From Clostridiaceae bacterium (lineage in GTDB: Bacteria; Bacillota; Clostridia; Lachnospirales; Lachnospiraceae): a stretch of DNA of 47,081 bases. The notes under the pieces were generated by a model. It saw only the letters and a program-made list of their open reading frames with translations. It was not told the origin of the DNA and made no database searches. Of the stretch, positions 1 through 7,530 are shown piece by piece (position 1 is the first letter of the stretch; every line of letters starts with the position of its first letter). The position numbers and the translations under genes are program-made. Location: assembly GCA_009911065.1 (NCBI GenBank), contig QXWR01000041.1:1-47081 (forward strand), in the 5' to 3' direction.

Positions 1-2
1 GA

Positions 3-116
3 TATGATAACACAAGAAGGTACTGGTTCAAACACTCTGCTGTAAAATACATCAGAATATATGAGTCAGTATCTTCATTTAATTTGACGAATATAAGAAA
101 GACTTGGAGTATCTAG
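3..116 (+). CDS. possible C-terminal end of an upstream gene (partial)
   Basis: Frame 3 is open from the window edge to a TAG at 114-116, giving 37 residues rich in Tyr, Arg and Phe. The stop lies one base before a GTG and 16 bases before the ATG of the next gene, and that gene's GGAG (106-109) sits inside this frame, as in a tightly packed operon. There is too little sequence to name a family, and a competing frame stops at position 45. The only support is an open frame and its spacing to the next gene. Confidence 0.25.
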   Translation, partial: YDNTRRYWFKHSAVKYIRIYESVSSFNLTNIRKTWSI

Positions 117-132
117 GGTGCAGGATAACAAT

Positions 133-2613
133 ATGAAAGGCAGTATAAGAAAGAAATTAAAATTAGGTATGATAATGGCTCTTACATCATTAAGTTTAAC
201 GGCTTGTGGGGACATTGATGATGTAGTGTCCGGATACAGGACAACCATAGGAAACAGAGTCCAGTATAATTTGGATTTGTTAAAGGATCTTCAATATGCA
301 GGATTAATAACAGAAGATATGTATGATGTTTTGGAGGCTGACATTAAATCAAATACAAAACAGATTACAAAAGTGGATGAAACAGATTTAGGAAAAGTAA
401 AAGGAGGGATAATCAAGTCGGCTACATCTTACAGAGCATCTAAAGATGAAGCCGGCATATTTAAAAGTATAAGTGCAATCAGTGGAAGCTGCAGTGGGCA
501 TCCTAAAGTTGGGGGAAGTGGAAAAGATAAGGATGACTGTCAGTTAAAAAAGGATTATCCAGAATTACATCAATGGGTACAAGAAGATGTAAATGTAATG
601 TTAAATAAACCAGATTCAAGCACTGGAAAAAATAACAATCCAAAGGCGATAGACATTTTTAGCAGTAAAGACGAAAATAATAAAAAGAGCGGAGTGAGCA
701 TTAATACAGTGTTAAATGCAGAAATATATGTGTTAAACTCTGAAGCATTGGAGGGGACAGATTTAAGTGAGATAGCAGAAGCATGTAATACAATTAAGGA
801 GTTAAAGGATAAAAAAGGAAAGACAAATGATGAAAAACAAGAACTGTCTAATGCCAGAAGCAAGCTGGTGTCATTTAAGCCATCAGGACAAAGTTTAATG
901 GATGGCTTGGCTGATAAGCAGGGAAATCCAATTACTGCATTGACTCATGAAACAAGCTTTAATGACGTCGCTTATAATGCTGCTTTGTCAGAAGATTTAA
1001 AAGGGATTGATGAAGCAAAAGCAAATGGAGCTAATGCATATGAGATAGGAAAAGATTTGGCAATATTTTCTAATAATATTCCTGTATTTGCATTACGACT
1101 ATTTGAGATAAATCCAGAAGCAGTAGACGCACTCATTAAGAAGTGTAAGGAATCAGGAGATGCTTATTTAATTGATTATGTAGACGGGGATTCAAAAAAG
1201 GGAGTACGAATTTATAAGATGTTTTATCCAGTAAATTATGTAGAATCATTTCATTGGGATAGTGTAAATAAAAAGACAAGTGTATCAATTAAAGAAAGTG
1301 AGATGATGCATATAAATATAATGACTGGTGAGGCGGTTTCAGATGCGGACAGTAAATTATTATCCATGGAAGAAAAAAATAAGCTGGAGAAGCTTTATAA
1401 TGTTTTAGGAAACGCTGACAATAATTCATCTTTTGATATTTGGAAGATACAAGAAATAGAAGAAACTATGCCTAATGGAGAAGTGAGGACATATCAACAA
1501 AACACAATATTATTAAAAGATTATTTGGAGTATACATATTTACCTGAATATATAGCTGGTGAGCCATTCGTAGCATTAGGTAGAAGGATACGATTATATA
1601 ATTTAGAAAAGGATAATACAATATCAGACCCATTAATCATAGGAAAGTTTATTGATAAAACAGGAAAACCAGTAGAGGGGGCTGGGAATATTTCTGTAGA
1701 TGATCTATTGGATATAAAGTCAGGTAATCCAGATAATGAAAGAAGGGCAATCCGATTGTCAAAGAGCAAGCCAGAAAATATTGAGAATAATGTAGTATCA
1801 GTTGGTACAGATGATGAAACTGGGTTTGCGTCTGACAAGGATAAATATAGATTTCTTGAGGTGGAATACAAGGACGAGATTTTTCCAGTATCTCAATTTC
1901 CTATTAAAGATACAGATAATAAATTTACTGTGGCAGAAGCAGATGCACAATATAACAATACAAATAAGTCAAGAATCATTATGTATGGAATATGTGTTGA
2001 TGGAAGTATGTTTGCCAGTCAGTTGTATAGTGGATGGATTGATGTTGCAGAAGATGAAGAGAAAGGTTGTTTAAACTGGTGGAACACATGGCTAGAACAA
2101 GCTAAATATTATTATCATATAGATACAGAGGCTCTATCAGAATATTTAGGAATGAATTATACTGCTGATATGTTGGGGGAGGATAAAGAGGTTATCATCT
2201 TAGATGAAGATACATTAGCAAAAATTCAGAAGGACATGAATAGACAAGATGAGGTACATAGAGTAACTTTTATCAGAACAATGTTTGTTATCATAGGCTA
2301 TTTAACAATGGTATATGCATTCTTATTCTTGGCAGCTTGGGTAATTGATGTATCTACTATAGGGGAGACTAAAATTATGACAATCATGTCTTTAGGAAGA
2401 TGTGTAGCAATCAGAGATAAAATAGAACGACCATTTTATAATGAGAGTAATACGGCTTATTTAACATTTAGTGATACATTGATAAGAAGTATTACATTAT
2501 TAGTATTATCACTCGTTCTTACCAGATTAGATTTTATCGCCATATTGGTAAAATCCTTTGGTAAAATGAGTGGCGTAGCACAAGAAATATTTAAGAGGAT
2601 CTTTAATATATGA
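133..2613 (+). CDS. large lipoprotein with C-terminal membrane helices, unknown function
   Basis: About 826 residues from the ATG; an in-frame GTG at 118 is an alternative start. The N-terminus is a lipoprotein signal: basic residues, a hydrophobic stretch, then the lipobox L-T-A-C with Cys at about residue 25. A SHOCT-like turn (LLKDLQYAGLITEDMYDVL) follows at about residues 45-65. The middle ~600 residues are soluble, Lys/Asp/Asn-rich and presumably extracytoplasmic. Near the C-terminus two hydrophobic segments (around VIIGYLTMVYAFLFLAAWVI and ITLLVLSLVL) would span the membrane. A tethered N-terminus plus C-terminal helices suggests an envelope-spanning component, possibly from the transfer apparatus of a different AT-rich element. 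I do not recognise the family. No gene in the GC-rich ICE part resembles it. Confidence 0.8.
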   Translation: MKGSIRKKLKLGMIMALTSLSLTACGDIDDVVSGYRTTIGNRVQYNLDLLKDLQYAGLITEDMYDVLEADIKSNTKQITKVDETDLGKVKGGIIKSATSYRASKDEAGIFKSISAISGSCSGHPKVGGSGKDKDDCQLKKDYPELHQWVQEDVNVMLNKPDSSTGKNNNPKAIDIFSSKDENNKKSGVSINTVLNAEIYVLNSEALEGTDLSEIAEACNTIKELKDKKGKTNDEKQELSNARSKLVSFKPSGQSLMDGLADKQGNPITALTHETSFNDVAYNAALSEDLKGIDEAKANGANAYEIGKDLAIFSNNIPVFALRLFEINPEAVDALIKKCKESGDAYLIDYVDGDSKKGVRIYKMFYPVNYVESFHWDSVNKKTSVSIKESEMMHINIMTGEAVSDADSKLLSMEEKNKLEKLYNVLGNADNNSSFDIWKIQEIEETMPNGEVRTYQQNTILLKDYLEYTYLPEYIAGEPFVALGRRIRLYNLEKDNTISDPLIIGKFIDKTGKPVEGAGNISVDDLLDIKSGNPDNERRAIRLSKSKPENIENNVVSVGTDDETGFASDKDKYRFLEVEYKDEIFPVSQFPIKDTDNKFTVAEADAQYNNTNKSRIIMYGICVDGSMFASQLYSGWIDVAEDEEKGCLNWWNTWLEQAKYYYHIDTEALSEYLGMNYTADMLGEDKEVIILDEDTLAKIQKDMNRQDEVHRVTFIRTMFVIIGYLTMVYAFLFLAAWVIDVSTIGETKIMTIMSLGRCVAIRDKIERPFYNESNTAYLTFSDTLIRSITLLVLSLVLTRLDFIAILVKSFGKMSGVAQEIFKRIFNI

Positions 2614-2652
2614 TAAAAAATGAATCAGATACCAAGATACCAAAAAAATAGA

Positions 2653-2681
2653 TTTCCTTTGTAAGAATAGTTTGATATAAT
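2653..2681 (+). promoter_or_regulatory. putative promoter for the gene at 2717
   Basis: A perfect TATAAT (2676-2681) lies 17 bases after TTTCCT (2653-2658), a poor -35. It falls in the intergenic gap after the lipoprotein gene and about 35 bases before the next ATG. The strength of the -10 is the main support. Confidence 0.4.
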
Positions 2682-2716
2682 ATAGCTAGTTGAAATTTTG
2701 GAGGAGGTCAGGGGAT

Positions 2717-3412
2717 ATGGCAGGTATCAAGCTTGATAATAAAGGGAAGTTTATTTTGAATAGACAAATTGATTATAATATTATTAAAACAGTTTGGATG
2801 TTTTATAATCCTAAGAAGAATAGGGATGGTAAGACGTTAGAGATAATTTATGATAATACAATAGGAAATAGGAGTGGGTTTGATAAGGTAGTAGCAGGTG
2901 AAAGTTATAGTGGTAGCATTGATGAGAATATAGTAGAAAGATTTGGTCTGCCATTAAACATCATGTTAGGGAATGAAATATTAGAGGTGCCAGGGATAAG
3001 TAAAGAAGACTTGGTGAGTGCATACAGTGATAGTGTATCAAGCAAGCAGATTAGCAGAGATGATATAGAAGGACAAATAAGAATACAAGCCAGTGAGGTC
3101 AAGTCAAAGATTGAGACAAATGGGATTGACCCTAAGAATAATTTTCATAAGCTATGTTATTTCTGTAAATACATAAGACCATTACCAGAGAAGGATTTAA
3201 GGCTGATTGGTTTACAGGAGGCATTATTAATGGTTACTCCGGAGGACTGGGAGATTTGTGATAATCAGGCTTTGATGAACAGTGTAAAGGAATTATTAAG
3301 GTTACATATACAGTGTGCAGATACTATGAGCAATTATAAAAGGTGGAGTGGAACACAGAAAATCAGTGAGAACATGAAAAATCCATTATATAGCACAAAA
3401 AAGAGCAATTAG
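2717..3412 (+). CDS. hypothetical protein, AT-rich region
   Basis: A 231-residue soluble protein. The ATG at 2717 is chosen because GGAGGAGGT (2700-2708) sits 8 bases upstream; the longer frame from TTG 2690 would begin inside the leader. It has no signal peptide or membrane helix. A cysteine/aromatic patch (KLCYFCKYIRPLP) lies at about residue 150, but there is no second cysteine pair to make a zinc site. A strong terminator follows at 3457, so the gene seems to form its own unit with the promoter at 2653-2681. No family recognised. Confidence 0.7.
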   Translation: MAGIKLDNKGKFILNRQIDYNIIKTVWMFYNPKKNRDGKTLEIIYDNTIGNRSGFDKVVAGESYSGSIDENIVERFGLPLNIMLGNEILEVPGISKEDLVSAYSDSVSSKQISRDDIEGQIRIQASEVKSKIETNGIDPKNNFHKLCYFCKYIRPLPEKDLRLIGLQEALLMVTPEDWEICDNQALMNSVKELLRLHIQCADTMSNYKRWSGTQKISENMKNPLYSTKKSN

Positions 3413-3456
3413 AACAAATAAATAAGAAATCAAACATAAAAAATAGATATAAGAGT

Positions 3457-3491
3457 AAGGACAAGGCATATATAAGCTTTGTCCTTTTTTT
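3457..3491 (+). terminator. intrinsic terminator
   Basis: An 11-bp stem, AAGGACAAGGC (3457-3467) with GCTTTGTCCTT (3476-3486) including one G-U pair, an 8-base loop and a run of T to 3491. It ends the unit containing the gene at 2717-3412. Confidence 0.85.
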
Positions 3492-3684
3492 GTGTAAAAA
3501 AGTGGTTCGGGAAAGTTATGTGAAAGAAAATGAGTGCTACATTTAAAATGGATATAGAACAAATAAAAACATTGAAGTATGCAAATATATGAGTTGCAGA
3601 GCATTTATATACCTAAATTACTGTTCAACGCTACTATAAAAATGTGTGATAAGATTAAACCATCGAAAGGGAAACAACACAAAA

Positions 3685-3794
3685 CGCCAGGTAATGTAGA
3701 GTGACCCATGTACATTGAAAATTGCATATAGTTTAAATTATGAAAGGAAGGTGATAAGTTTACGGGGAAACTCTATCCTGGCGGAGGATTTCCC
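3685..3794 (+). ncRNA. candidate structured leader RNA
   Basis: In a ~420-base gene-free stretch, CGCCAGG (3685-3691) pairs perfectly with CCTGGCG (3777-3783). Inside it TAGAGT (3697-3702) pairs with ACTCTA (3770-3775) and CCC (3705-3707) with GGG (3764-3766), enclosing a palindromic ATGTACAT. The 3' strand can instead fold as GGGAA (3765-3769) with TTCCC (3790-3794) around ATCC/GGAT. The two folds exclude each other, as in riboswitches and attenuators. The next ATG is at 3920. No known RNA class was identified; an ICE-type leader RNA is an inference. Confidence 0.45.
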
Positions 3795-3837
3795 ATAGAA
3801 TTAAAGTACATAAAATTAAATTTTCAGACAATTTAAC

Positions 3838-3859
3838 GTACCCTCAACCCAGGGGGTAC
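3838..3859 (+). promoter_or_regulatory. hairpin in the leader of the gene at 3920
   Basis: GTACCC (3838-3843) pairs with GGGTAC (3854-3859) around a C-rich loop, about 60 bases before the ATG at 3920. No T-run follows, so it is more likely a leader or operator element than a terminator. It may belong with the candidate RNA just upstream. Confidence 0.4.
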
Positions 3860-3919
3860 TGTATATAAAATTCAGATAATAACAAAAAATGTTTATATAT
3901 AGAAAAGGAGAGTTTGATT

Positions 3920-4597
3920 ATGAGTAAAAATATAGTAAAATTAACAAATTGTACAGTAAATTTGGAAGCGGAGCATGAACATTATGAAAATGGCAAATTA
4001 AGTGTCATTATAGAATATGATGATGATTTTTTGACTCCTATAGATATTAAGTATACTGTTTTAAAAAATACAGGGGCTGTTAAAAAAATAGCAGATATTT
4101 TGGAATCCAGTTGTATCATTGATTTTACAGATGATGATTGCAAGAAAATATGTGATATTGGAAGGCAGCTTATGAGTACCCCTGTAAATGTGGCACGAAA
4201 AATGAGAATTAAGGATCTTGTCAGAGAGGTTTATTATTATCACCTTAGACATTGTAAAAAATATCATCTTAATGATTTAAATGGGCAGAAAGAGTTAACA
4301 TACATAAGAGAAAATAATGGTGTGAAATATTTATGCGTCAATTACTACAAGGCATTACAGTATATTTTAGATGATATTCATTCAGGATGGAAGGCTACAG
4401 AGTTTAAAAAGATGGCAATCAGAGTATTTGATTTATGGGCGAATGGTGACCAGTATCACAGAGGGCTTTATCAAAATAGGACGGCTGGTGAAGAATGGAG
4501 CATTCGTATTCCTTTGAAAGATTTTTTAACAAAGGAAGAAATTGCAGCACTAGAAAATTCTAGTGGGAATACAGAAGAATTGAAGGAGGTAGCATAA
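3920..4597 (+). CDS. hypothetical protein, coupled to adenine methyltransferase
   Basis: A 225-residue protein. ATG 3920 is preferred over the in-frame TTG 3914 because AAGGAGAG (3905-3912) is 7 bases away. The N-terminal third is acidic and beta-like. A helical basic segment (KMRIKDLVREVYYYHLRHCKKYHL) spans about residues 95-120, and the C-terminal part contains tryptophans and ends in Glu-rich residues. No catalytic motif was seen. Its stop overlaps the ATG of the methyltransferase (TAATG), so the two are translationally coupled. It may be a partner or regulator of the methyltransferase, or simply a neighbour. No family recognised. Confidence 0.7.
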   Translation: MSKNIVKLTNCTVNLEAEHEHYENGKLSVIIEYDDDFLTPIDIKYTVLKNTGAVKKIADILESSCIIDFTDDDCKKICDIGRQLMSTPVNVARKMRIKDLVREVYYYHLRHCKKYHLNDLNGQKELTYIRENNGVKYLCVNYYKALQYILDDIHSGWKATEFKKMAIRVFDLWANGDQYHRGLYQNRTAGEEWSIRIPLKDFLTKEEIAALENSSGNTEELKEVA

Positions 4598-5502
4598 TGA
4601 ACAATCAGAGTTTACATAATGGAGTTGCCCAGAAATGGGCAACCTCCACACCAGAAGCAGTTGGATTACCTTGGGTTGGCGGTAAAAAAGCTAAGTGCAG
4701 TGAGTATATGGCACATTTTCCAAATGATAAATCAGTTTTAATAGATTTGTTTACTGGTGGTGGTAGCATAGGTTTTACATCTTCACAAAAATTTAAGAAA
4801 GTTGTAATGAATGATATTGACTACAATATTATCTCTTTGTATCAATATTTAGCCAGTAATGAAGATTTAATAAAAATTTTAGATTTTGAGTATACAAAGG
4901 AAAATTTCAAATATGCTCATAATCTGATTAAAAATCCTTATAATTGCATTGAATTTGAGGATCGTGTCAAATATATGGTAGCGGATGTTTTTCAGAGTTT
5001 CAATAATGGAAGGGGAAGTTTTAATAAGCCACAATATAATAAGAACTATGATGAGAATGTTTGCAAGTGCATTTCCAATATCAGAAGTGCTATTCATAAA
5101 GGAAATATACAGTTTGTAAATGAAAACGCATTTGATATTTTGGCAGAAGATTATAGTAGACAGGATGTATTCTGGTTTGTAGATCCTCCTTATGAAAATA
5201 AGCTGATAAACAATCATGTCTACTATAAAAGTATGCTAGAGGATTGGGAGCATGAGTTGTTAGCACATCTTTTAAGTATATGTAAAGGCAAGTTTATGTT
5301 GTGTGGATACAGAGGTGAAGACGGTTCTATTTATGATGATATGTTAAGTGATAGTAGATTTTATTGCTATAAGCTTTTAGATACATATGCGTTTAGTGGC
5401 AGAGGTGAGAAAGACAAGAAAAAGGATAAGCGTACAGAGTACATATGGACAAACTATCTGATTGATGATTTGGAAGAAGTCAGTATGAGTAAGGCAGCAT
5501 AA
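4597..5502 (+). CDS. D12-class (Dam-like) N6-adenine DNA methyltransferase
   Basis: A 301-residue protein with the D12-class methyltransferase pattern: a G-G-K-(R/K) entry motif (VGGKKAK, about residue 28), the AdoMet-binding motif I DLFTGGGSIG (about 50-59), an acidic motif II (MNDIDYN), and the catalytic motif IV DPPY (about 196-199). Enzymes of this class transfer a methyl group from AdoMet to N6 of adenine in short DNA sites such as GATC. No endonuclease gene lies beside it, so it looks like an orphan methylase, the kind mobile elements use to mask their DNA. It starts within the previous gene's stop and is followed by a strong hairpin. Length is normal for the family, so it should be active. 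Confidence 0.92.
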   Translation: MNNQSLHNGVAQKWATSTPEAVGLPWVGGKKAKCSEYMAHFPNDKSVLIDLFTGGGSIGFTSSQKFKKVVMNDIDYNIISLYQYLASNEDLIKILDFEYTKENFKYAHNLIKNPYNCIEFEDRVKYMVADVFQSFNNGRGSFNKPQYNKNYDENVCKCISNIRSAIHKGNIQFVNENAFDILAEDYSRQDVFWFVDPPYENKLINNHVYYKSMLEDWEHELLAHLLSICKGKFMLCGYRGEDGSIYDDMLSDSRFYCYKLLDTYAFSGRGEKDKKKDKRTEYIWTNYLIDDLEEVSMSKAA

Positions 5503-5507
5503 GTTTA

Positions 5508-5529
5508 AAGGGGAGTTCATTCTCCCCTT
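5508..5529 (+). terminator. hairpin after the methyltransferase gene
   Basis: A perfect 8-bp stem AAGGGGAG / CTCCCCTT with a 6-base loop starts 6 bases after the stop. No T-run follows directly, so it may protect the 3' end or act as a weak terminator. Confidence 0.55.
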
Positions 5530-5883
5530 GATACCAGATACCAGTTTTTGTATTATAAAAATAGGAATATCATGTTATTGAGTATAACCTGTAAAGGGCA
5601 TTATGAAGATTAAAGTGAACTGTCAGAAATGATGGTTCTTTTTTATTGCATAAATATTCAATCAAAGAAGTTAGGAATAAGTAAAGCATAAAAATGATAA
5701 TTGTGTTTATAGGTAATAAGTGTAAAGCATTAATTGTTATGAGGCGATATAAAATAGTTGTTATGAGCAGTAAAAGTGGCTTAAAATCAAGGTTTTTGAA
5801 AGGTTACATGATTGTTCATTTCAACAATAAATAAGAGAGAATGATTGTAACTCTTATACATATAAATCTATCTCCAAGAAATG

Positions 5884-5918
5884 AGAGGGTGCCATCAAGC
5901 TATCCCTCTTATTTTTTT
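5884..5918 (+). terminator. intrinsic terminator
   Basis: AGAGGG (5884-5889) pairs with CCCTCT (5904-5909), followed by a T-rich tail to 5918. It sits in the middle of a gene-free region, so it probably ends a leaderless or non-coding transcript, or read-through from the methyltransferase operon. Confidence 0.6.
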
Positions 5919-6104
5919 ATACATATATTTAAGCATTTCCATATTGGTAGGTATCAATTTTAAAAATTGAAATCTGTTAATTTTTATTGTTGAGCAGTAA
6001 GCATTTAGGAATGTTTAATAGTGATTCAAGTTGAGAGAGGTGGTGTAATCATGGAATAAAATAATAGCTGTTTTATAAAAATCCGGCACTATAAACAATT
6101 TATT

Positions 6105-6155
6105 TACATGATTTCCTTGCATTTTCAATATTGAAATAAGCAGAAAAATCATGTA
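6105..6155. repeat. 51-bp nested inverted repeat
   Basis: TACATGATTT (6105-6114) and AAATCATGTA (6146-6155) form a perfect 10-bp inverted repeat. At its centre is a perfect 14-bp palindrome, TTTCAATATTGAAA (6123-6136). The shared two-fold axis at about 6130 suggests a protein-binding site such as an operator or recombination site for the microprotein/recombinase genes just downstream. Confidence 0.6.
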
Positions 6156-6189
6156 CCATACCCCCACTTTTGAAAGGAGTGTGAATAAA

Positions 6190-6240
6190 ATGACTATTTT
6201 GATTCATGTAGTAAAAGATGAGATTGGCGGTGGAAAATAA
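6190..6240 (+). CDS. 16-residue microprotein
   Basis: ATG at 6190 follows GAAAGGAGTGTG, a strong ribosome site, and encodes MTILIHVVKDEIGGGK before TAA. The stop overlaps the ATG of the next small gene (TAATG), which argues for translation of both. It could be a leader peptide for that gene or a conserved micropeptide of the recombinase operon. Function unknown. Confidence 0.5.
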   Translation: MTILIHVVKDEIGGGK

Positions 6241-6344
6241 TGAAGCTTAGTGACAATACCAAAGTAATTATTAGGGCAGCATATAAGAGCGGTTTAATTG
6301 ATTTTGAAACATATAGTGCAATTTGTAAAAAGTATAAAATGTAA
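6240..6344 (+). CDS. 34-residue SHOCT-like microprotein
   Basis: Starts in the stop codon of the upstream microprotein. The sequence has the spacing of a SHOCT motif: a helix, Lys-Ser-Gly-Leu-Ile, Asp-Phe-Glu-Thr-Tyr, and a Lys-rich end. SHOCT motifs are short oligomerisation or targeting modules, usually at the C-terminus of larger proteins. Here it stands alone, 52 bases upstream of the truncated serine-recombinase gene. The family match is by eye only. Confidence 0.5.
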   Translation: MKLSDNTKVIIRAAYKSGLIDFETYSAICKKYKM

Positions 6345-6351
6345 CTGATTA

Positions 6352-6378
6352 AGGGTGTCTATATAATTTAGGCACCCT
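6352..6378 (+). promoter_or_regulatory. hairpin before the recombinase start
   Basis: AGGGTGTC (6352-6359) pairs with GGCACCCT (6371-6378) with one wobble. It ends just before the AAGGAGA ribosome site of the gene at 6396. There is no T-run, so a translation-modulating hairpin fits better than a terminator. Confidence 0.4.
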
Positions 6379-6395
6379 GTAAGGAGAGATACAGT

Positions 6396-6599
6396 ATGAA
6401 GAAAAAAAGAGTTGTTTTTTATGGAAGAGTTTCTACAACATCAGAGGAACAGTTGTCTGCGTTAGACAATCAGATGCAATGGTATCAAAATTTGCTTGAA
6501 TCACATCCTGAATGGGAAGTAGTAGGAGTTTATGAAGATGATGCAGATATAATAGGACTTAATCAGAAAACCTTTGATTTAAGGGGTTTTACCGATTAA
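6396..6599 (+). pseudogene. truncated serine site-specific recombinase
   Basis: The first ~50 residues match the N-terminus of resolvase/invertase-type serine recombinases: a basic start, V-F-Y-G-R-V-S-T with the nucleophilic serine at residue 13 and its arginine, then EEQ..ALDNQ and a VVGVYEDD strand. Family members run to ~180-550 residues. This one loses the pattern after residue ~50 and stops at 67, with the last codons lying in a terminator hairpin. Lacking the rest of the catalytic domain and all DNA-binding parts, it cannot recombine DNA. It probably marks a recombination breakpoint or a decayed integrase at the edge of the AT-rich block. It has a good ribosome site (AAGGAGA). Confidence 0.7.
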
Positions 6600-6611
6600 G
6601 TCCTATTTTTT
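6551..6611 (+). terminator. long terminator overlapping the recombinase remnant
   Basis: AATAGGACTTAAT (6551-6563) and ATTAAGTCCTATT (6595-6607) form a perfect 13-bp stem. A second helix (AAAACCTTT with AGGGGTTTT, G-U pairs included) sits inside, and T bases follow. The stop codon of the recombinase remnant lies in the descending arm. This closes the AT-rich segment. Confidence 0.85.
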
Positions 6612-6680
6612 ATACCCTATTTACCCAACCCAAACTACCCAAACACATCTTACCACAAACTACCATTCTGGTATACCGTT
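6612..6680 (+). promoter_or_regulatory. ACC-motif repeats and possible promoter before parA
   Basis: Five ACC-centred motifs occur (tACCC, tACCCAACC, tACCCAAAC, tACCACAAAC, tACCATTC) at about 6614, 6623, 6637, 6652 and 6662. The last is part of TACCA-TTC-TGGTA (6661-6673), a small palindrome. TTACCA (6650-6655), a 16-base spacer and TATACC (6672-6677) could be the parA promoter under autoregulation by a partition protein. The spacing is irregular, so iterons or a parS site are not established. Confidence 0.35.
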
Positions 6681-6720
6681 ACATCTGAAAAAACGGGCAG
6701 GAAACGAAAGGAGAACAAGA

Positions 6721-7530
6721 ATGGCAAAAATTATAGCCGTAATGAACGAGAAAGGCGGTGTGGGAAAATCAGCCACAGCCACCACACTGGCCTATCTGCT
6801 GGCAAAGAGAGGAAAACGGACAGCCCTGATTGATTTTGACGGCCAGGGGCATTCCAGTATCGTCTATGGAGTAAAGAACACCAACAGGTTGGAAATAACA
6901 ATCAACACCTTATTGCGGAAGATTATGGAGGACGAGCCTTTGCCGGAACCGGACAGCTATGTGATAAAGCATGAGAGCGGCGTGGAGGTGATTCCGTCCA
7001 ATTCCCAGCTTTTCACACTGGAGAGAAATCTGTGCAACATGGATTTCCGGGAGCGGATACTGTCCCAGTATGTAGATACCATCCGGGACAGATACCAGTA
7101 CATCATCATTGACTGTATGCCCCAGATGGGAACCCCTATGATCAACGTGATGATGTGCGCGGACAGTATCATTGTCCCCACGCAGGCGGAGTTATTATCC
7201 ACCCAGGGGCTGGCGGAACTGCTCCGGCACTATCAGATTATCCGGAAGAACAGCAACCACCGGCTGCGGATTGAGGGTATCCTTATCACCATGGATTCCC
7301 CCAATACCATTGTGTCGGTTCAGGTCAGGCAGCTGATTGAACAGGGTTTTGCCGGAGCGGTGCCGATTTTTAAGACCCACATTCCCCGCTCCATCAAGGT
7401 GGCGGAGGCAGTGCTGTACCACAAGACCATCTGTGAGTTCATGCCCAACAATCCGGCGGCGCTGGCTTATGAGCGGTTTGCGGACGAGCTTTTGGAGAAC
7501 GAGGAAAGGGAGGTGCAGGCAGTTGGGTAA
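6721..7530 (+). CDS. parA: ParA-family partition ATPase
   Basis: A 269-residue protein preceded by AAAGGAG. The deviant Walker A motif NEKGGVGKSATATTLAYLLA occupies residues ~9-28, the A' motif is IDFDGQGHSS (with Gly where most family members have Pro), and a Walker B-type strand reads YIIIDCMPQMG. These are hallmarks of ParA/Soj ATPases, which bind DNA non-specifically with ATP and move ParB-bound DNA. In ICEs they help maintain the excised circular form. The stop overlaps the start of the adjacent parB, so the two form one operon. Codon use and composition change abruptly relative to the upstream AT-rich genes. Confidence 0.95.
   Translation: MAKIIAVMNEKGGVGKSATATTLAYLLAKRGKRTALIDFDGQGHSSIVYGVKNTNRLEITINTLLRKIMEDEPLPEPDSYVIKHESGVEVIPSNSQLFTLERNLCNMDFRERILSQYVDTIRDRYQYIIIDCMPQMGTPMINVMMCADSIIVPTQAELLSTQGLAELLRHYQIIRKNSNHRLRIEGILITMDSPNTIVSVQVRQLIEQGFAGAVPIFKTHIPRSIKVAEAVLYHKTICEFMPNNPAALAYERFADELLENEEREVQAVG

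Larger units (their letters stand above)
5503..6189. other. 687-base AT-rich intergenic region
   Basis: No convincing gene. It contains the hairpin at 5508-5529, a tandem GATACCA GATACCA at 5530-5543, a terminator at 5884-5918 and a nested inverted repeat at 6105-6155. A 31-codon frame at 5739-5834 has no ribosome site. At 6036-6057 a good GAGAGGTGG site precedes ATG-GAA-TAA, a two-codon frame that could be a leader or a dead start. Confidence 0.5.

Noticed and set aside
5739..5834. 31-codon frame in the AT-rich gap
   Set aside because: No ribosome site and no coupling to a neighbour; likely chance.
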